Shown piece by piece: positions 36,298 to 46,985 of a stretch of 64,000 nt of DNA. Positions within the stretch are counted from its first letter, which is position 1. Each line of letters begins with the position of its first letter. The translations under genes and the position numbers were made by a program. A model generated the notes under the pieces. It made no database searches. It saw only the letters and a program-made list of their open reading frames with translations, and was not told where the DNA came from. Location: contig CM046858.1 in assembly GCA_025617745.1 (NCBI GenBank), forward strand, positions 38,085,119 through 38,149,118, written 5' to 3'. Origin of the DNA: Heliocidaris erythrogramma (lineage: Eukaryota; Echinodermata; Echinoidea; Camarodonta; Echinometridae).

Positions 36298-37196
36298 CAT
36301 GTAACCTCGTCTTGTTGACCCTATATAGTGATATAAGTCCTATTGTAATTCACTCTCGCTCACATACTTCTTATTATAGACGCATTGGAGGCTGACCTTG
36401 CAATAACATTCTAATTTATACAGATATATCGATTCCCGAGAGTGATCAACGCTCGAGGATTTTAGGTTAATAGCTACTATAATTCCCCTGCGTCCTGTTT
36501 TGACATAAATATCCATTCTAATGTCTAACCAATTTGTATGTTGTGTCATCTCATTGTATGACATCCAGCAGTACTACAGCAATTATGGAAACATTGAAAG
36601 AAAGAGGGGGAAATGGTTATAGTTATCGTGTTCGCTTTCCCACTCCAAGGCATAGGTAACGCCAAATATAACCACGGAGAAGGAGGGGGAATGAAAGTCG
36701 GCGGGATAAAAAGAGAGTGAAAGAAAGATACATGAAAAAGATTTATAAAATCGAAGGATGCAGTCCAAAAATAAATTCGAAAGAGAGAATTGGGTAGAAG
36801 ACATGGTTGTGGGATTTAGTTTTAACGAAGTACGGTTATAAATAAAATGCAGGTCATGTGAATTTAGAATAACAATTTGACGTCGATTCAGCAGCATTAT
36901 GTATTACATGACAGTAACTTGCATCATGTTGACTAGAATGCCATTTTGTTTTAGTATATGAAGTAAAGTGGAAGACCAATGTACACTGGAATTTTGCGAG
37001 CCTCCTACTAGTTATGTAAGCTGGCCATTATTTTTAAAACTATTTCCACGTTACTCCGCTATGCTCGACTAACTATTATAGGATGGTTGACGAGCATGAA
37101 TTATGATAAGGCACTCATGATTCAGCCTGGTGGGCTCACAGTATTTTGGTAAAAAGTCAGGGTGTTTTTTTTTTCTTTTAATATTCTTTCTTCTTA
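36298..37196. other. Intergenic, nothing recognised
   Basis: A 104-residue minus-strand open frame at 36583-36897 has no motif and ordinary non-coding composition. Confidence 0.45.
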
Positions 37197-37452
37197 AGAA
37201 TAATAATAATAATAATAACAACGTTTCATTTACCCAGGGGTAGGTAGCCACTTCAGTTATCAGACTGCTCTTCCAGCGGGCCCTGCATAACAAAATATGT
37301 TATTATTACCCTTCTCCATTCTAATATGCGCCTGGCTAGGAGGCAGAAGGTCCCATTTTTGAAGTCTTTGGTATGACTCGGCCGGGGTTTGAACCCACGA
37401 CCTCCCGTTCATGAGGCGGGCGCTTTAACCAACTGAGCCAACATGCCCGATC
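37197..37452 (-). mobile_element. SINE with tRNA-Met-like head
   Basis: The minus-strand start carries an A box (TGGCTCAGTTGG), an anticodon arm with CAT (CCCGCCTCATGAACGGG) and a B box (GGGTTCAAACCCC), then a tRNA-unrelated body and a TTATTATT tail. The two-box layout matches a pol III promoter. Confidence 0.8.
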
Positions 37453-37455
37453 GAA

Positions 37456-37522
37456 GGCAGATTGATTAAAGGCAGATTGATGGAAGGCAGATTGATTAAA
37501 GGCAGATTGATCGAAGGCAGAT
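37456..37522 (+). repeat. 15-bp minisatellite, five copies
   Basis: AAGGCAGATTGATTA-type units sit next to the SINE head. Confidence 0.85.
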
Positions 37523-38827
37523 ATTAAAGATGTTTCAGTAGATTGAATTAGAGTGTCTTGCTTTCGTAATGATTTATAAAAGAAGAGATTATTCAATTAC
37601 ATTGTATGTTTTATCAAATCATATTAGGTCGATTATCATATTATTATATTATATCATAAGTAACTATTAAAACAACTAGTACAAATATAAAATATTTTCT
37701 CTCTCACTTTCTTTCTCTATTTCTCTCTTTCTCTAACTCTCTCTATCTCGCTTTCTCCATCTCACTCTATCTTACACGCCCTCTATTAATACACACGCAC
37801 GCACACACACACTCTCATACACCCTCCCTCCTACACCCACCCACGCTCACAAAAGCTCTAGCCGGAGACGTCTCTTGAACCAAACCAATGATCAGATTCA
37901 ATGTAGCTTCACTGTTTCAATTATTATGTTATTTATAGACAAATTAAAGGTCAGTGTTAAACAGGGGTAAAATAAAATCTTCCCCTTCCATGGAAGGTTC
38001 TTTTCTATAGATAAGATGACGTTTGAAACAGAAGGCATTAACTATTCCTTTGAGTTTTACATCCTGTTTTCCATTTGCCCTCTACCCTTTATTGGTCATT
38101 ATTCTAACTTCCCTGAAGAGCTAATGGAGCACATCCCTTTCAATGCAGGCACTTGCTAGAGAATTCTGTTAGTATAGGAACGATTATTATTAGGGTAGAA
38201 AACATAATTATGATTCGTCGCTCTTCACAGACGTCGATATCCGTCCGAAGCCCATTGAGAACGATGATGAACATAATGTATATATCATCAGTCCTCAGAT
38301 TATATGAATATTTGTTGGGGGGGAATTATAATGGAGAGAAAACAAACAGTAATTGAAGTAGAACATACATTTTAATTTCAAAACTCTTTGTAGATTATAA
38401 TGCCCCTCTCGTTTGTACATTTGCGTAGCAACTTAAGTTTTGTAAACCTCAATTTGCAATTACGACGCGATTCTTTCTAACTAACCAATGACATGTCATT
38501 CATTTCAGTAGACCGACCGCTCATGAGACCGACAAGGTAAAGAAATACATAGGAAAGGATCGAAAAAGAAGATAACAGAACGAAATCAAGGAAATACAAA
38601 ATGGAGGAAGATAGGAATATAAAACAAAAATAAAGCAAATAATAGATTACATCTTATAAGCTATGTTGGGTTAACTTTCCCCGGATACAATGAAAACAAC
38701 ACCATTCATCTTTTTGGAGAAATTGATGAATGATAAAGAAAAGAAAAAAGACCAGTGCAGTTGTAGTGCAAAGTCAGAATATATACAAGAAGAGAAAATC
38801 TCCGAATTTCCTTATCTGTGATATCAT
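37523..38827. other. Intergenic with CT-rich tract
   Basis: CT/CA-rich low-complexity sequence lies at 37690-37850. No gene was recognised in the rest. Confidence 0.5.
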
Positions 38828-38887
38828 TTAACCCATTGTCTACGGGAACCTCTAGAAAATAACAGCATTCAGTAGTCAGCTGGTTAA
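38828..38887 (-). mobile_element. Short palindromic MITE (TTAACCCATTGACTAC family), copy 1
   Basis: TTAACCCATTGTCTACGGG at one side and AGTAGTCAGCTGGTTAA at the other. It is a shortened copy of the family seen at 46481, 49855 and 61411. Confidence 0.65.
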
Positions 38888-39360
38888 GAGACAAAAAGAG
38901 ATAACGAGTACAAGAAGCTGATTACAACAATTATCATGCAATGAAATAGTGCGATAGAAAGGAAGAGAGAGAAGAGGAGATGGATAGAGAGGAAGGGATA
39001 GATTTGTGAAGGAGAGAGGGATATATACACTGTTGGTCATAATGGTAGCATAATTTTTTTTTTCTACCTTTCGTACACTATTGACAATAATACAGTCATT
39101 TTTTGGCAAAATAAAGCTTATATCTTCACCGATTTTATTGATAAATCTGTTCTCAACATATGAAATAAAAAATGTAAGACAAAAATTAATTCATACAAAC
39201 TTTATACACTGGTTTAAACCACTTTTGACAAACACAATCATCCAGACCTTGGATTCCTTGAAAAAATGTATCGTTATGGTAAATGTTTAACCATGATAAT
39301 TTTATCGTGAAAAATAAAATCTTGGGATCTTTTGGTGATTGAAGGGAAGTGTTCCTCTTT

Positions 39361-40217
39361 TTAATCTTGTTGGGTCACTTTGTACCTGGTATGGCCACGT
39401 CTGGCACGCACCAGTGCCTCCACACGCCGTGGCATACTGTCCACAAGGTTGTTGATGGTGTTCAAGGGCAGTGCATCCCACTCTTCGGTCAGTGCCTGGG
39501 CTAACTCCTGCACATTTTGAGGATGATTGTTTCTCTCATTGATGGCACGGCCCAATGCATCCCAGGCGTGCTCAATGGGGGTTCATGTCGGGGGAACAGG
39601 CCGGCCAAGGCATCTGCTGCACGTCCTCTACGTCAAGGAATCCCCTCACCAGACGTGCCCTATGTGATCGAACGTTGTCGTCTTGGAGCTGAAAGTTATT
39701 GCCATATACTCTTCTCGCGTATGGAAGACAATGGCGGTTCAGGTGCAGCCAATGGCGTTTTTCCGCCATAATGTATTCCGACCCATACCATCCTGAGCCT
39801 CCACCTGCTGAATTGGTTTCCTGGACACAGTCATTACGGAGGTTCTCACCCCCACAATGGTCGAACCTTCTGCCTCCCATCGGTGCGGTCAAGGATGTAC
39901 CGGCTTTCATCAGTGAAGATTACATGGCGCCAGTGACCAAGCTGCCATCTCCTGTGCCTCCTAGCCCACTGGAGTCGAGCAACCCGGTGGCGAACAGTGA
40001 GACGTGGAACCTTGGTCATTCGCCGAGCTCTGTAGCCATGTTGGACAAGTCTCCTGTTTACGGTTTCCCGTGAAACGTTCACTCCGAAGTGCCTCCTCCA
40101 CAAGTGGCAAAGACGACTCGCTGGCATTCTCCGGTTCCTACGGCACATTATCAGCAGTTGACGGTCATCCCGTGCGGATGTTCTTCGTGGTCGACCTGTA
40201 GATCTCTCTGGACTCAA
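39361..40217 (-). pseudogene. Tc1/mariner (IS630-type) transposase pseudogene
   Basis: This is the cut-and-paste DDE transposase of the element around it. Visible parts are the linker STGRPRRTSARDDRQL, a helix-turn-helix segment (FGVNVSRETVNRRLVQHGY), the first catalytic Asp in HVIFTDESRY, the second in QLQDDNVRSHRARLV, and the third acidic site region SPDMNPHEHAWD, then a C-terminal tail ending KVTQQD at 39361. Frame shifts occur near 39860 and 39570. The first DNA-binding helices, expected upstream of 40217, are missing where the SINE lies. Usual length is about 340 residues; roughly 280 remain. Confidence 0.9.
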
Positions 40218-40235
40218 AGTACCCGCCTCTCTGAC

Positions 40236-40545
40236 GAATAATAATAATAATAATACATTGCATTTATAATGCGCTTAATACAAATGTTTCTAAGCGCCGA
40301 AGTATTATTAACCCGGCTGTAGCTAGGCTACCGAATTCGGTGCTCACAGCATTTCAAGGAATGAATTCCTACCGGGTACCCATTTACTACACCTGGGTAG
40401 AGAGTGGCAAATGTAGATTAATGTCTTGCCAAAGGACATTAGTGCCGCGGCGGGACTCGAACCGCAAACCATGAGATCCACAGTCCTGCACAGTCCTGCA
40501 CATTGCAAGTGCCGTTGGGCGAGGCATAGTGTAAGGAATCAATGT
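40236..40545 (-). mobile_element. tRNA-headed SINE inserted in the Tc1 element
   Basis: The minus strand shows GGTTCGAGTCCCGCC, GGCACTAATGTCCTTTGGC, ACCCAGGTGTAGTAAATGGG and a 3' tail with AGCGCATTATAAATGCAATG followed by TTATTATT. Same family as the copies at 31885 and 54975. It lies wholly inside the Tc1 element, so it is younger. Confidence 0.85.
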
Positions 40546-40863
40546 ATCAAATTTGGTAGGAATTGATCAAGCTAACTCTGAAAACGGGCTTTTAACACAC
40601 GTAGGCTTTCTGCACGAAATGGACAGCAAAACAACAGCAGAAAGGAGGCTCTGGCTTTCATAGCACCAAACAATAAGATAGGACACGTTATGGAATGTTT
40701 CACTTGACCGACTTTTACCTCGACAATACAAAATCATTATGTAATCAATGAACCTGGTCAATATTATCTATTTAGGCTTTTAAATATGATTAAATCAACG
40801 GATGACTATGAAAATACGAATTATGCTAACATTATGACCAACAGTGTATATAGAGAGAGAGAG

Positions 40864-41189
40864 ATGAAATGAGCCCGGACTCAGGACGTAGCTGAATACC
40901 GCGGATTTATTGGTGTCAAGCTTTCGGCTTAAGCCTTCTTCAGGAGCTATACAACGAAAAACGAAACGAAAATGGAATAAAACGATAACACATGTACTAC
41001 TACACGGATATTAGCTATTGCCAGAACTATTGCTCATTACTTTTCTTTTATGCATGTAGTAGTAATGTATTATCAATTTGTTCCATTTTCGTTTCGTTTT
41101 TCGTTATATAGCTCCTGAAGAAGGCGAAAGCTTGGCACCAATAAATCCGTGGTATTCAAGCTACGTCCTGAGTCTTGGCTCATTTCATA
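40864..41189. repeat. Inverted repeat with about 115-bp arms around a short centre
   Basis: Arm 40864-40982 pairs with 41078-41189. Each arm contains, on opposite strands, GCTCCTGAAGAAGGC followed by GAAAGCTTG and ACCAATAAATCCG. The left arm keeps the extra stem-forming TTAAGCC. Such CTGAAGA-stem-GAAA blocks resemble those near Penelope-like elements; that link is inference. Confidence 0.75.
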
Positions 41190-41239
41190 AGAAAGCCCCC
41201 GTCATGTTTTGTCTCAGCCATATTTTTTCCAATTTTATA

Positions 41240-41725
41240 TATATATATTTGTAAGGAAATAACATATACAACAGCTTTGGCAACTTTCGTGGAAAATAAG
41301 TACAATGTGAAAGGAAATGAGAGAATAATGGTTGCGTAACTTAAATTCAAAGTTCCCCAGAGCTGTTTTCCCTTCTGAAATTTTTGCATTTAGCAAACGT
41401 TGAAAAAATGTCTCCGCCGGGAATCGAACCCGGGTCGTTGGCTTAGACCGCCAATGCCTTAACCACTAGACCACGGAGACGGGTCAGTGGTTTCGGCAAC
41501 ACCAGATTCAATTGACCGATAGATTGACAAAGCTTCAACCTTATTAATTAATTCCTTTGTCGGGGGCAGTGAGTTTTGAACAAAGACAAGCCGCGTGCCT
41601 GAGCTGGGTCCAAGCAAATGCTTTGAGATACATGTATACATTAGCATAATTATAACAATTGTAAGGAAATAACATATACAACAGCTTTGGCAACTCTCGT
41701 GGAAAGGAAATGAGAGAATGATGGA
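41240..41725. repeat. Direct repeat pair flanking a tRNA-like sequence
   Basis: 41246-41330 and 41662-41727 share GTAAGGAAATAACATATAC, AACAGCTTTGGCAACT and GGAAATGAGAGAAT. The tRNA-like sequence lies between them. Confidence 0.75.
41409..41480 (-). tRNA. tRNA-like sequence (Glu-like body), pseudo-tRNA or SINE head
   Basis: The 72-nt minus-strand sequence folds as a cloverleaf: acceptor stem GTCTCCG/CGGAGAC, A box TGGTCTAGTGG, anticodon stem TTGGC/GCCAA with loop GGTCTAA, T arm CCCGGGTTCGATTCCCGGG-like. The loop would read TCT but has G rather than the near-universal U at position 33, so normal decoding is unlikely. Flanking direct repeats point to a SINE or transposed tRNA copy. All stems pair, so it is young or constrained. 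Confidence 0.6.
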
Positions 41726-41744
41726 TGCGTCCCAAAATAAAGTA

Positions 41745-43010
41745 AACAGTTGGAAACAGTGTCCCCAAATAAATGTTTTTGAATATTTACAATTAATTTT
41801 AATTCTTGTAGACACCAACAAATCTGACTAGTTATTACGCTTGAGTGATCTCAGACAACTTTTGTGAAAGGGTGCAAAATTCAGACTTGACAAGAATAAG
41901 CCACTTCGGAGATGCAATCTGAGCATGAGCAGATAAAGGTCATCTGTACCAAATTCTAAAACCCACTGACACTAATATTTGATATGTGGTCATGAATGTC
42001 ATGTAATCATTATTCAATTATGCACTAATGGTGCATTCCATGATATCCAAGTGGAAGTATTCTTTTTAAAGGGGGAAACAAAAGCTTTTCATGAGGCACC
42101 TCTATCACTCCCAGAGTTATTTTTCTGAAGTGCACATAAAGGGACCCTCCATGTCTAAAATATCTGTGGATATTTGGGGTAATTTGTACCATGCGCTAAC
42201 TCCGAAGTGGCTTATTGGTATTTGTTCTGACTGGTTCAACAAAGTTGAGAACCTTTTGAAATTGACAGTTGGAAAAAGTCTCCCCAATAACCCAATAAAA
42301 TATTTTTACAAATTTGAAAGAAAATGTCATAGCTTACGATCTCTCCTATCAAAGGACACTAAAATATCTCACAATATTTTACGGTTGAGTGAGCAAAAGC
42401 CACTTTTGTGAAATGGTGCAAAATCCACTCTTGACAAATGTTTGTTGTTGTTCTGGCTGGCAATGAGCCTAGTTCAGAGTCATGAATAGACTTTGACATT
42501 TTATATTCTGATCATTGAAAGCTATTTATGAAAGAACAGACTTTGTTAAATTTATTTCCCGATATATCCCATCAAAACTTTATGGTTGAGTGAGCAAGCC
42601 AGATGAAATTTAAAAACTCACCAACAGTAACATTTTTAAACACCCAGCAAAGTAGTTAATTACTTACTGAAGCATAAAATGTTGATTGGATGTGTAAGGA
42701 TATACAGAGAACATAGTCTGTTATTTCATAAATTGTCTTTTATTGATCAGAATATGGAAATTTCTAAGCCTTTACAAAACTGACTCTCAGCTCGGCTGAT
42801 ACAGGCAGAGCCAATATCAATTCTTGTCAAGACTGGATTTTGCACCCTCTCACATAATTGGTTTTTGCTCACTCAAGCGTGAAACATTGTGAGATATCTG
42901 GTGTAATTTGATAAAAGAGACCCTAAGCTATATATCCACAGATATAAAATATTCCTTAAAATATTTTGAAATATTTATTTGGGGAGAATTTTTCCTATTA
43001 TTTACTTTTA
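41745..43010. repeat. Palindromic repeat complex, two inverted arms plus one extra copy
   Basis: Arm about 42258-42440 pairs with about 42815-42998 (shared AATCCA(C/G)TCTTGACAA, GGTGCAAAATCC, TGAGTGAGCAAAA and ATATCTCACAAT). A third diverged copy lies at about 41745-41895 in the same direction as the first arm. No coding capacity. Confidence 0.7.
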
Positions 43011-43729
43011 AAAAAGGAAACCCGTTTTGGAGATAGATATCTTGATAATGAAATAGGATTGGAATAAAACATGGACACTTTTAGTAAGAATAAAGTCTCT
43101 TCTTTTATGTGATACCAAATACACGAAGATTTGTTTATGCTTGACCGACTTAGAACAATTTCACCAGCTTAATGTAAGAATCGATTTGCACAGAATATTG
43201 GTGCGAACGTTTTAATGCAGATTATTCGAGTTTCTTTTCAATTCCCTTCATGTTGTTATCACGTTTTCTGTTTTGTCTTCAGTATCGTCTTTCTTGTGTT
43301 TGGTTTTCTGTTTCTGTTACAGTTTTCATGTTTCTGTTAATTCAGGTTTTCAGGTTTTTCTTTTCATTTCCCCTTTTCGCTCACTCCTTGCTTTTAATGT
43401 GATACATTTTGTTTCACTTTATGAATCATTTCTGGCTATTTGCATCTTTTCGCTTTTTACATTTTCACAGTCTCCATGCATCCCCATTTTTCATTCCCGA
43501 TTTCTATTCAATCCTTAACATTCTTTAACTAAGACTCTTCAATTCATTTCAACCTTCTTATTTCATTTCAGTGATATTCTAACCTCAATCTTTCAATCTG
43601 TTGCATATCTCAACTTGCTATCTTGCTGTCTTCTCTTGTTTTCCACTTAAAAGAATTGTGAAGCCTAATTGTGACACCGAATAACGACACACAAACAAAC
43701 GATGAAACTAAGTTTCATTTCTTTTTATT
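43011..43729. other. Intergenic, nothing recognised
   Basis: T-rich sequence. The plus-strand open frame at 43273-43518 is a composition artefact rich in Phe and Ser. Confidence 0.45.
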
Positions 43730-44709
43730 TCATCCTTTACAAGAGCAACTCATAAATCTTGGACCGTGTAACTCTATCCCCCAACGTCCCTCAACATGTC
43801 CACCATGCCTGTCCACGCACACCTGTGCTCTGCCCCTCATGGCTCCTACTGCCTGGCGAATCACGGGTTCTTGGTGCCGAAGTGCCTCACACTCTCTCGC
43901 GATCCTGTTACACAGGTCATAGTGTCTCGTGGTGGGGAGGTGTAGACACTACTCTTCAGAAAGCCCCAAAGAAAGAAGTCACACGGGGTGAGATCTGGTG
44001 ACCTGGGAGGCCATTCGACCTCATGATTCAACGCGATGACTCAGTTCCTGCAGTCTCTCCCTGACTCTTTCGAAGCTCCCATCAGGCTGGCGAACGAATT
44101 GTTGATCAAGTTCTGGAACGATGTCTTCGTTGATAAGATGTAGGTAGCGTTCTCCATTGAGATTTCCGTTGAAGAAGAAGGGTCCGATCAACGATCCATT
44201 ACCACAGAGTCCTACCCAGACGGAAACCTTCTCGCGACTGATGTTGACATCGTAGTGGGACGGTGGTGGGTTGTGGATTGGAGCATACTGCCGGACGTTG
44301 TGGTTATTGACCTTGCGGTTCATGAAGAAGGACGCTTCATCTCCAATGATGAGGTTTTCAACAAACCCTGGGCCACGATCCAGCAACCACTGGGAATATC
44401 GGAGTCGTCTGGGCATGTCTGCTTCTAGTAGTTGGTGCCGAATGCGTATCCTGTAAGGATACCATTGCACGTCCAGTCGGATGATCCTGTGGTAGGAATA
44501 CCTTGACATGCCAAGTCCGTTTCCTCTCGTCGAGACATGGGGATTTGCAGCTACTTCTCTCTGTTCGGACTGACCTTGGCCTCCCAGATCGGCCTTTGTT
44601 GAGGTTCAAACTTGTACCGACGACGGAAATCTTGGACAACTTCCTGAAGGCTTCCAGTGCGGTTCCATTCGGTTACTAGGAAAACCCTTTGCTGTGTTGT
44701 TAGCTGCAT
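43730..44709 (-). pseudogene. Mariner-type (DDD/DDE) transposase pseudogene
   Basis: The minus strand starts at Met 44709 with a helix-turn-helix region (MQLTTQQRVFLVTEWNRTGS), then GRSGRPRSVRTE, the first catalytic acid in NLIIGDEASFFMNRKVN, the strand REKVSVWVGLCGNGSLIGPF, and RSPDLTPCDFFLWGFLKS near the C-terminus, ending at a TGA at 43730. The SPDLTPCDFFLWG block marks a mariner-related group widespread in animals. Frame shifts around 44510-44640 and near 44020 break it. Its 5' terminal repeat is visible at about 44918-44977; the other end was not found. Confidence 0.85.
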
Positions 44710-44917
44710 GGTCAGGCAAGCAAGTGAAAAGCTTGTGCTTAAAACCGTATTCATTCTCATTGAGAAATTTGGTGAAAGAAACATAAAAAAGAACACCAAA
44801 GAATTGCTAATGAGCCCTCCCTTTGTTAACCAACGTTGCTGCATCCTTTCCATTCTTGACCACTTATTCTGTGCAACTTGATTTTGACATTCAAATTTTA
44901 AACTCTCCTTGCTCATC

Positions 44918-44977
44918 AATGCATTTTACGGAGAAAATAACTGACAACTCCGGTTTCCTTTTTATTGGGATGCACTG
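44918..44977 (-). repeat. Terminal inverted repeat of the mariner-type element
   Basis: On the minus strand: CAGTGCATCCCAATAAAAAG then GAAACCGGAG. The start resembles the ends of the element at 22448-23506. The partner end near 43.0-43.7 kb was not recognised and may be lost. Confidence 0.55.
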
Positions 44978-44989
44978 TGTAAATATATA

Positions 44990-45041
44990 TATAGAGAGAG
45001 AGAGAGAGGGGGGGAGAGAAAGTGTGTGTATTTGTGTGTGT

Positions 45042-45076
<35 letters not shown>

Positions 45077-45082
45077 AAGGGA
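44990..45082 (+). repeat. GA and GT microsatellites
   Basis: GAGAGA, GTGTGT and GAGAGA runs in succession. Confidence 0.9.
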
Positions 45083-45090
45083 GATAAAGG

Positions 45091-46480
45091 GAGAGCACTC
45101 GCATGAATGAACTTCAATGGGGGGGGGGGCAAACTAAGGTATGCCCCTGAGATATTGTCAGTGTTATATTGCGACCCTTAAACATGGGTCCCTCTTTGAG
45201 AAACGGAATTTTGTTTATTCCATCTTTTTTTACCTGAAATGTAATGAAATTTGCTAAAAACACAATTAATGATGCTTAAGAGAGAAAGGGCAATGGAAGA
45301 AGAGAAGATTTTATTCAGTCAAATGTATCCAATCAACGATTTCGTTTTTCTTAAAATTGCTAATTGTCCATTAACATGATTAAAAGACAATTGCATCGCT
45401 CTGTGCCAGTACAATGACAAACTTTATATCTGCACTTTGCTAACATAATAAGTTTAATACAAAATCTAATCGATTTTCTAATTATTCCCCGAGTAGGCTA
45501 TTAAAATTTCCATCAAAATCAAATAGACATTAAGGATACTTCTGCATAGGTATATCCATCCTACTTCAATCTTGAAAAGCGGCAGTTAGATGGAGCGTAA
45601 GGAGCACATTTATGAGAGAAGATTGGGAATAAAAGGCTGCTCGCCTGTCGAAAGAAAGCAGGGGTTGAAAATAGAAATACATTTGGCATTAGGATTTGTG
45701 TTGCATCGAAAGCATCGAATGCATTTTGTAAAGAAGAGTTATTATGCATGTAAGTTGTTTTAAAAGCAAAGATCTGAATGCCTTGTACATGTTGTAAGAG
45801 GATTAAGAACTTTAGATTACATTCTCTTCCATAATCTGATAATCGTCCTGAGAAATTATAGAAAAAACTCTTTTACTTATTACATTCTTCCTGTCATTCC
45901 GTTTATCATTTACCAAGTTGACTTATAATGAATATAAAAAATATTCTGCATTTTTTGAGAGTTTAAGAATCTCAAACAAATTTGATGCTGCAATTGACAT
46001 ACCCATAGCAGAATGCTCTTTCTCAATGCAAAACTCAGTGCGTACGATAATGTGTATTGTCACAAGATGTTAAGAGTATTATGAGCTTTGCAGTAATTTA
46101 TAATCCATTTAACATCATCTCAAATTACACCCAAAAATAAGTTTTATATACTCAATTAAATTCTTTCTGTCGTTCCGGATAACATATTCCATGGCGAAGT
46201 ATAATTCGGGCGTAAAACCTATGAAGAAACAATAGATATTCTGCATCCTTTTAATGTTTTATGAATTAAAGTTTACGAAAGAACGGGCAATTTAATCCCG
46301 GAATTTGACGTACTTAGGCTGAATGCTCCTTTTAGATCCGATGCGCACGATAGTATCTGGTCACAAGAGTTTGACAAGCTCATGAAAGCAGTTAGTTGTG
46401 CCAAAGTTTGGCTTTAATGTTACAGAGGAGTAGTAAGAAAATTATTTACGTTTATATAAGGGTGACGATGAATAGCCGCT
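45091..46480. other. Intergenic with an old tandem duplication
   Basis: 45890-46105 and 46155-46400 look like two diverged copies of one segment (shared TATTCTGCAT, GAATGCTC, ACGATA and GTCACAAGA words in the same order). Nothing coding. Confidence 0.4.
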
Positions 46481-46876
46481 TTTAACCCATTGACTAGTAA
46501 ATTCTCTTACTTTCATAGGCTTAATACAGGAACAAGGGGCGGATCCAGGATTTTGTATGGGGGGCACACAAAAGTTGGTCAACTTTTGGAAAAGGGAGAC
46601 CCGTGTTTTGGGGGTCTCGCCAGCTCCCGATTTTTTTTCGCCAGACCTCCAAAACTCGCTTAGTGGGGGTGGGGCTATCGGTGTCAAGTTTCCCTCCATA
46701 ATTTTCTGACAAGCAAAAAAAAAGAAGAAGAAAAAAAAGTTTTCGTTCTAAAAGGGGGGCACAATCGAAAGAAAGGGGAGCACAATGCATATATTTCTTC
46801 CAAAAGGGGGGGGGGGGCACACAAAAAAAATCCGCCACTGACAGGAACAACCCTGTTCCCGTAGGCAATAGGTTAA
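46481..46876 (+). mobile_element. Short palindromic MITE, copy 2, split by a younger insertion
   Basis: TTAACCCATTGACTAGTAAA to CATAGGCTTAATACAGGAAC at 46481-46533, then, after the insertion, the palindrome's second half with GTAGGCAATAGGTTAA ending at 46876. Confidence 0.8.
46534..46840. mobile_element. hAT-like MITE, exact 8-bp target duplication ACAGGAAC
   Basis: Left end AAGGGGCGGATCCAGGATTT, right end complement CAGTGGCGGATTTTTTTT. ACAGGAAC stands at 46526-46533 and 46841-46848. It is 307 bases long, non-coding, with G-runs. It sits inside the older palindromic MITE. Confidence 0.9.
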
Positions 46877-46985
46877 TCACATTGATAGGAATTCTTTCGG
46901 TACCGCGATAAGAACAAAAATAAAATCATAGATCATTGTGACTGGAGGAGTAAGGAAACGTGTTTGTCGAGTAAAATCTAGTCCA

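Larger units (their letters stand above)
39028..40846 (-). mobile_element. Tc1-type DNA transposon, complete ends, TA target site
   Basis: Inverted ends start CACTGTTGGTCATAATG and continue TAGCATAATT on both sides, with TA immediately outside (39026-39027 and 40847-40848). A transposase remnant occupies 39361-40217. A SINE sits between the transposase and the right end. The removal of N-terminal coding sequence and frame shifts mean it cannot move itself. Confidence 0.92.

Noticed and set aside
36583-36897. 104-residue minus frame
   Set aside because: No recognisable domain; composition like non-coding AT-rich DNA.
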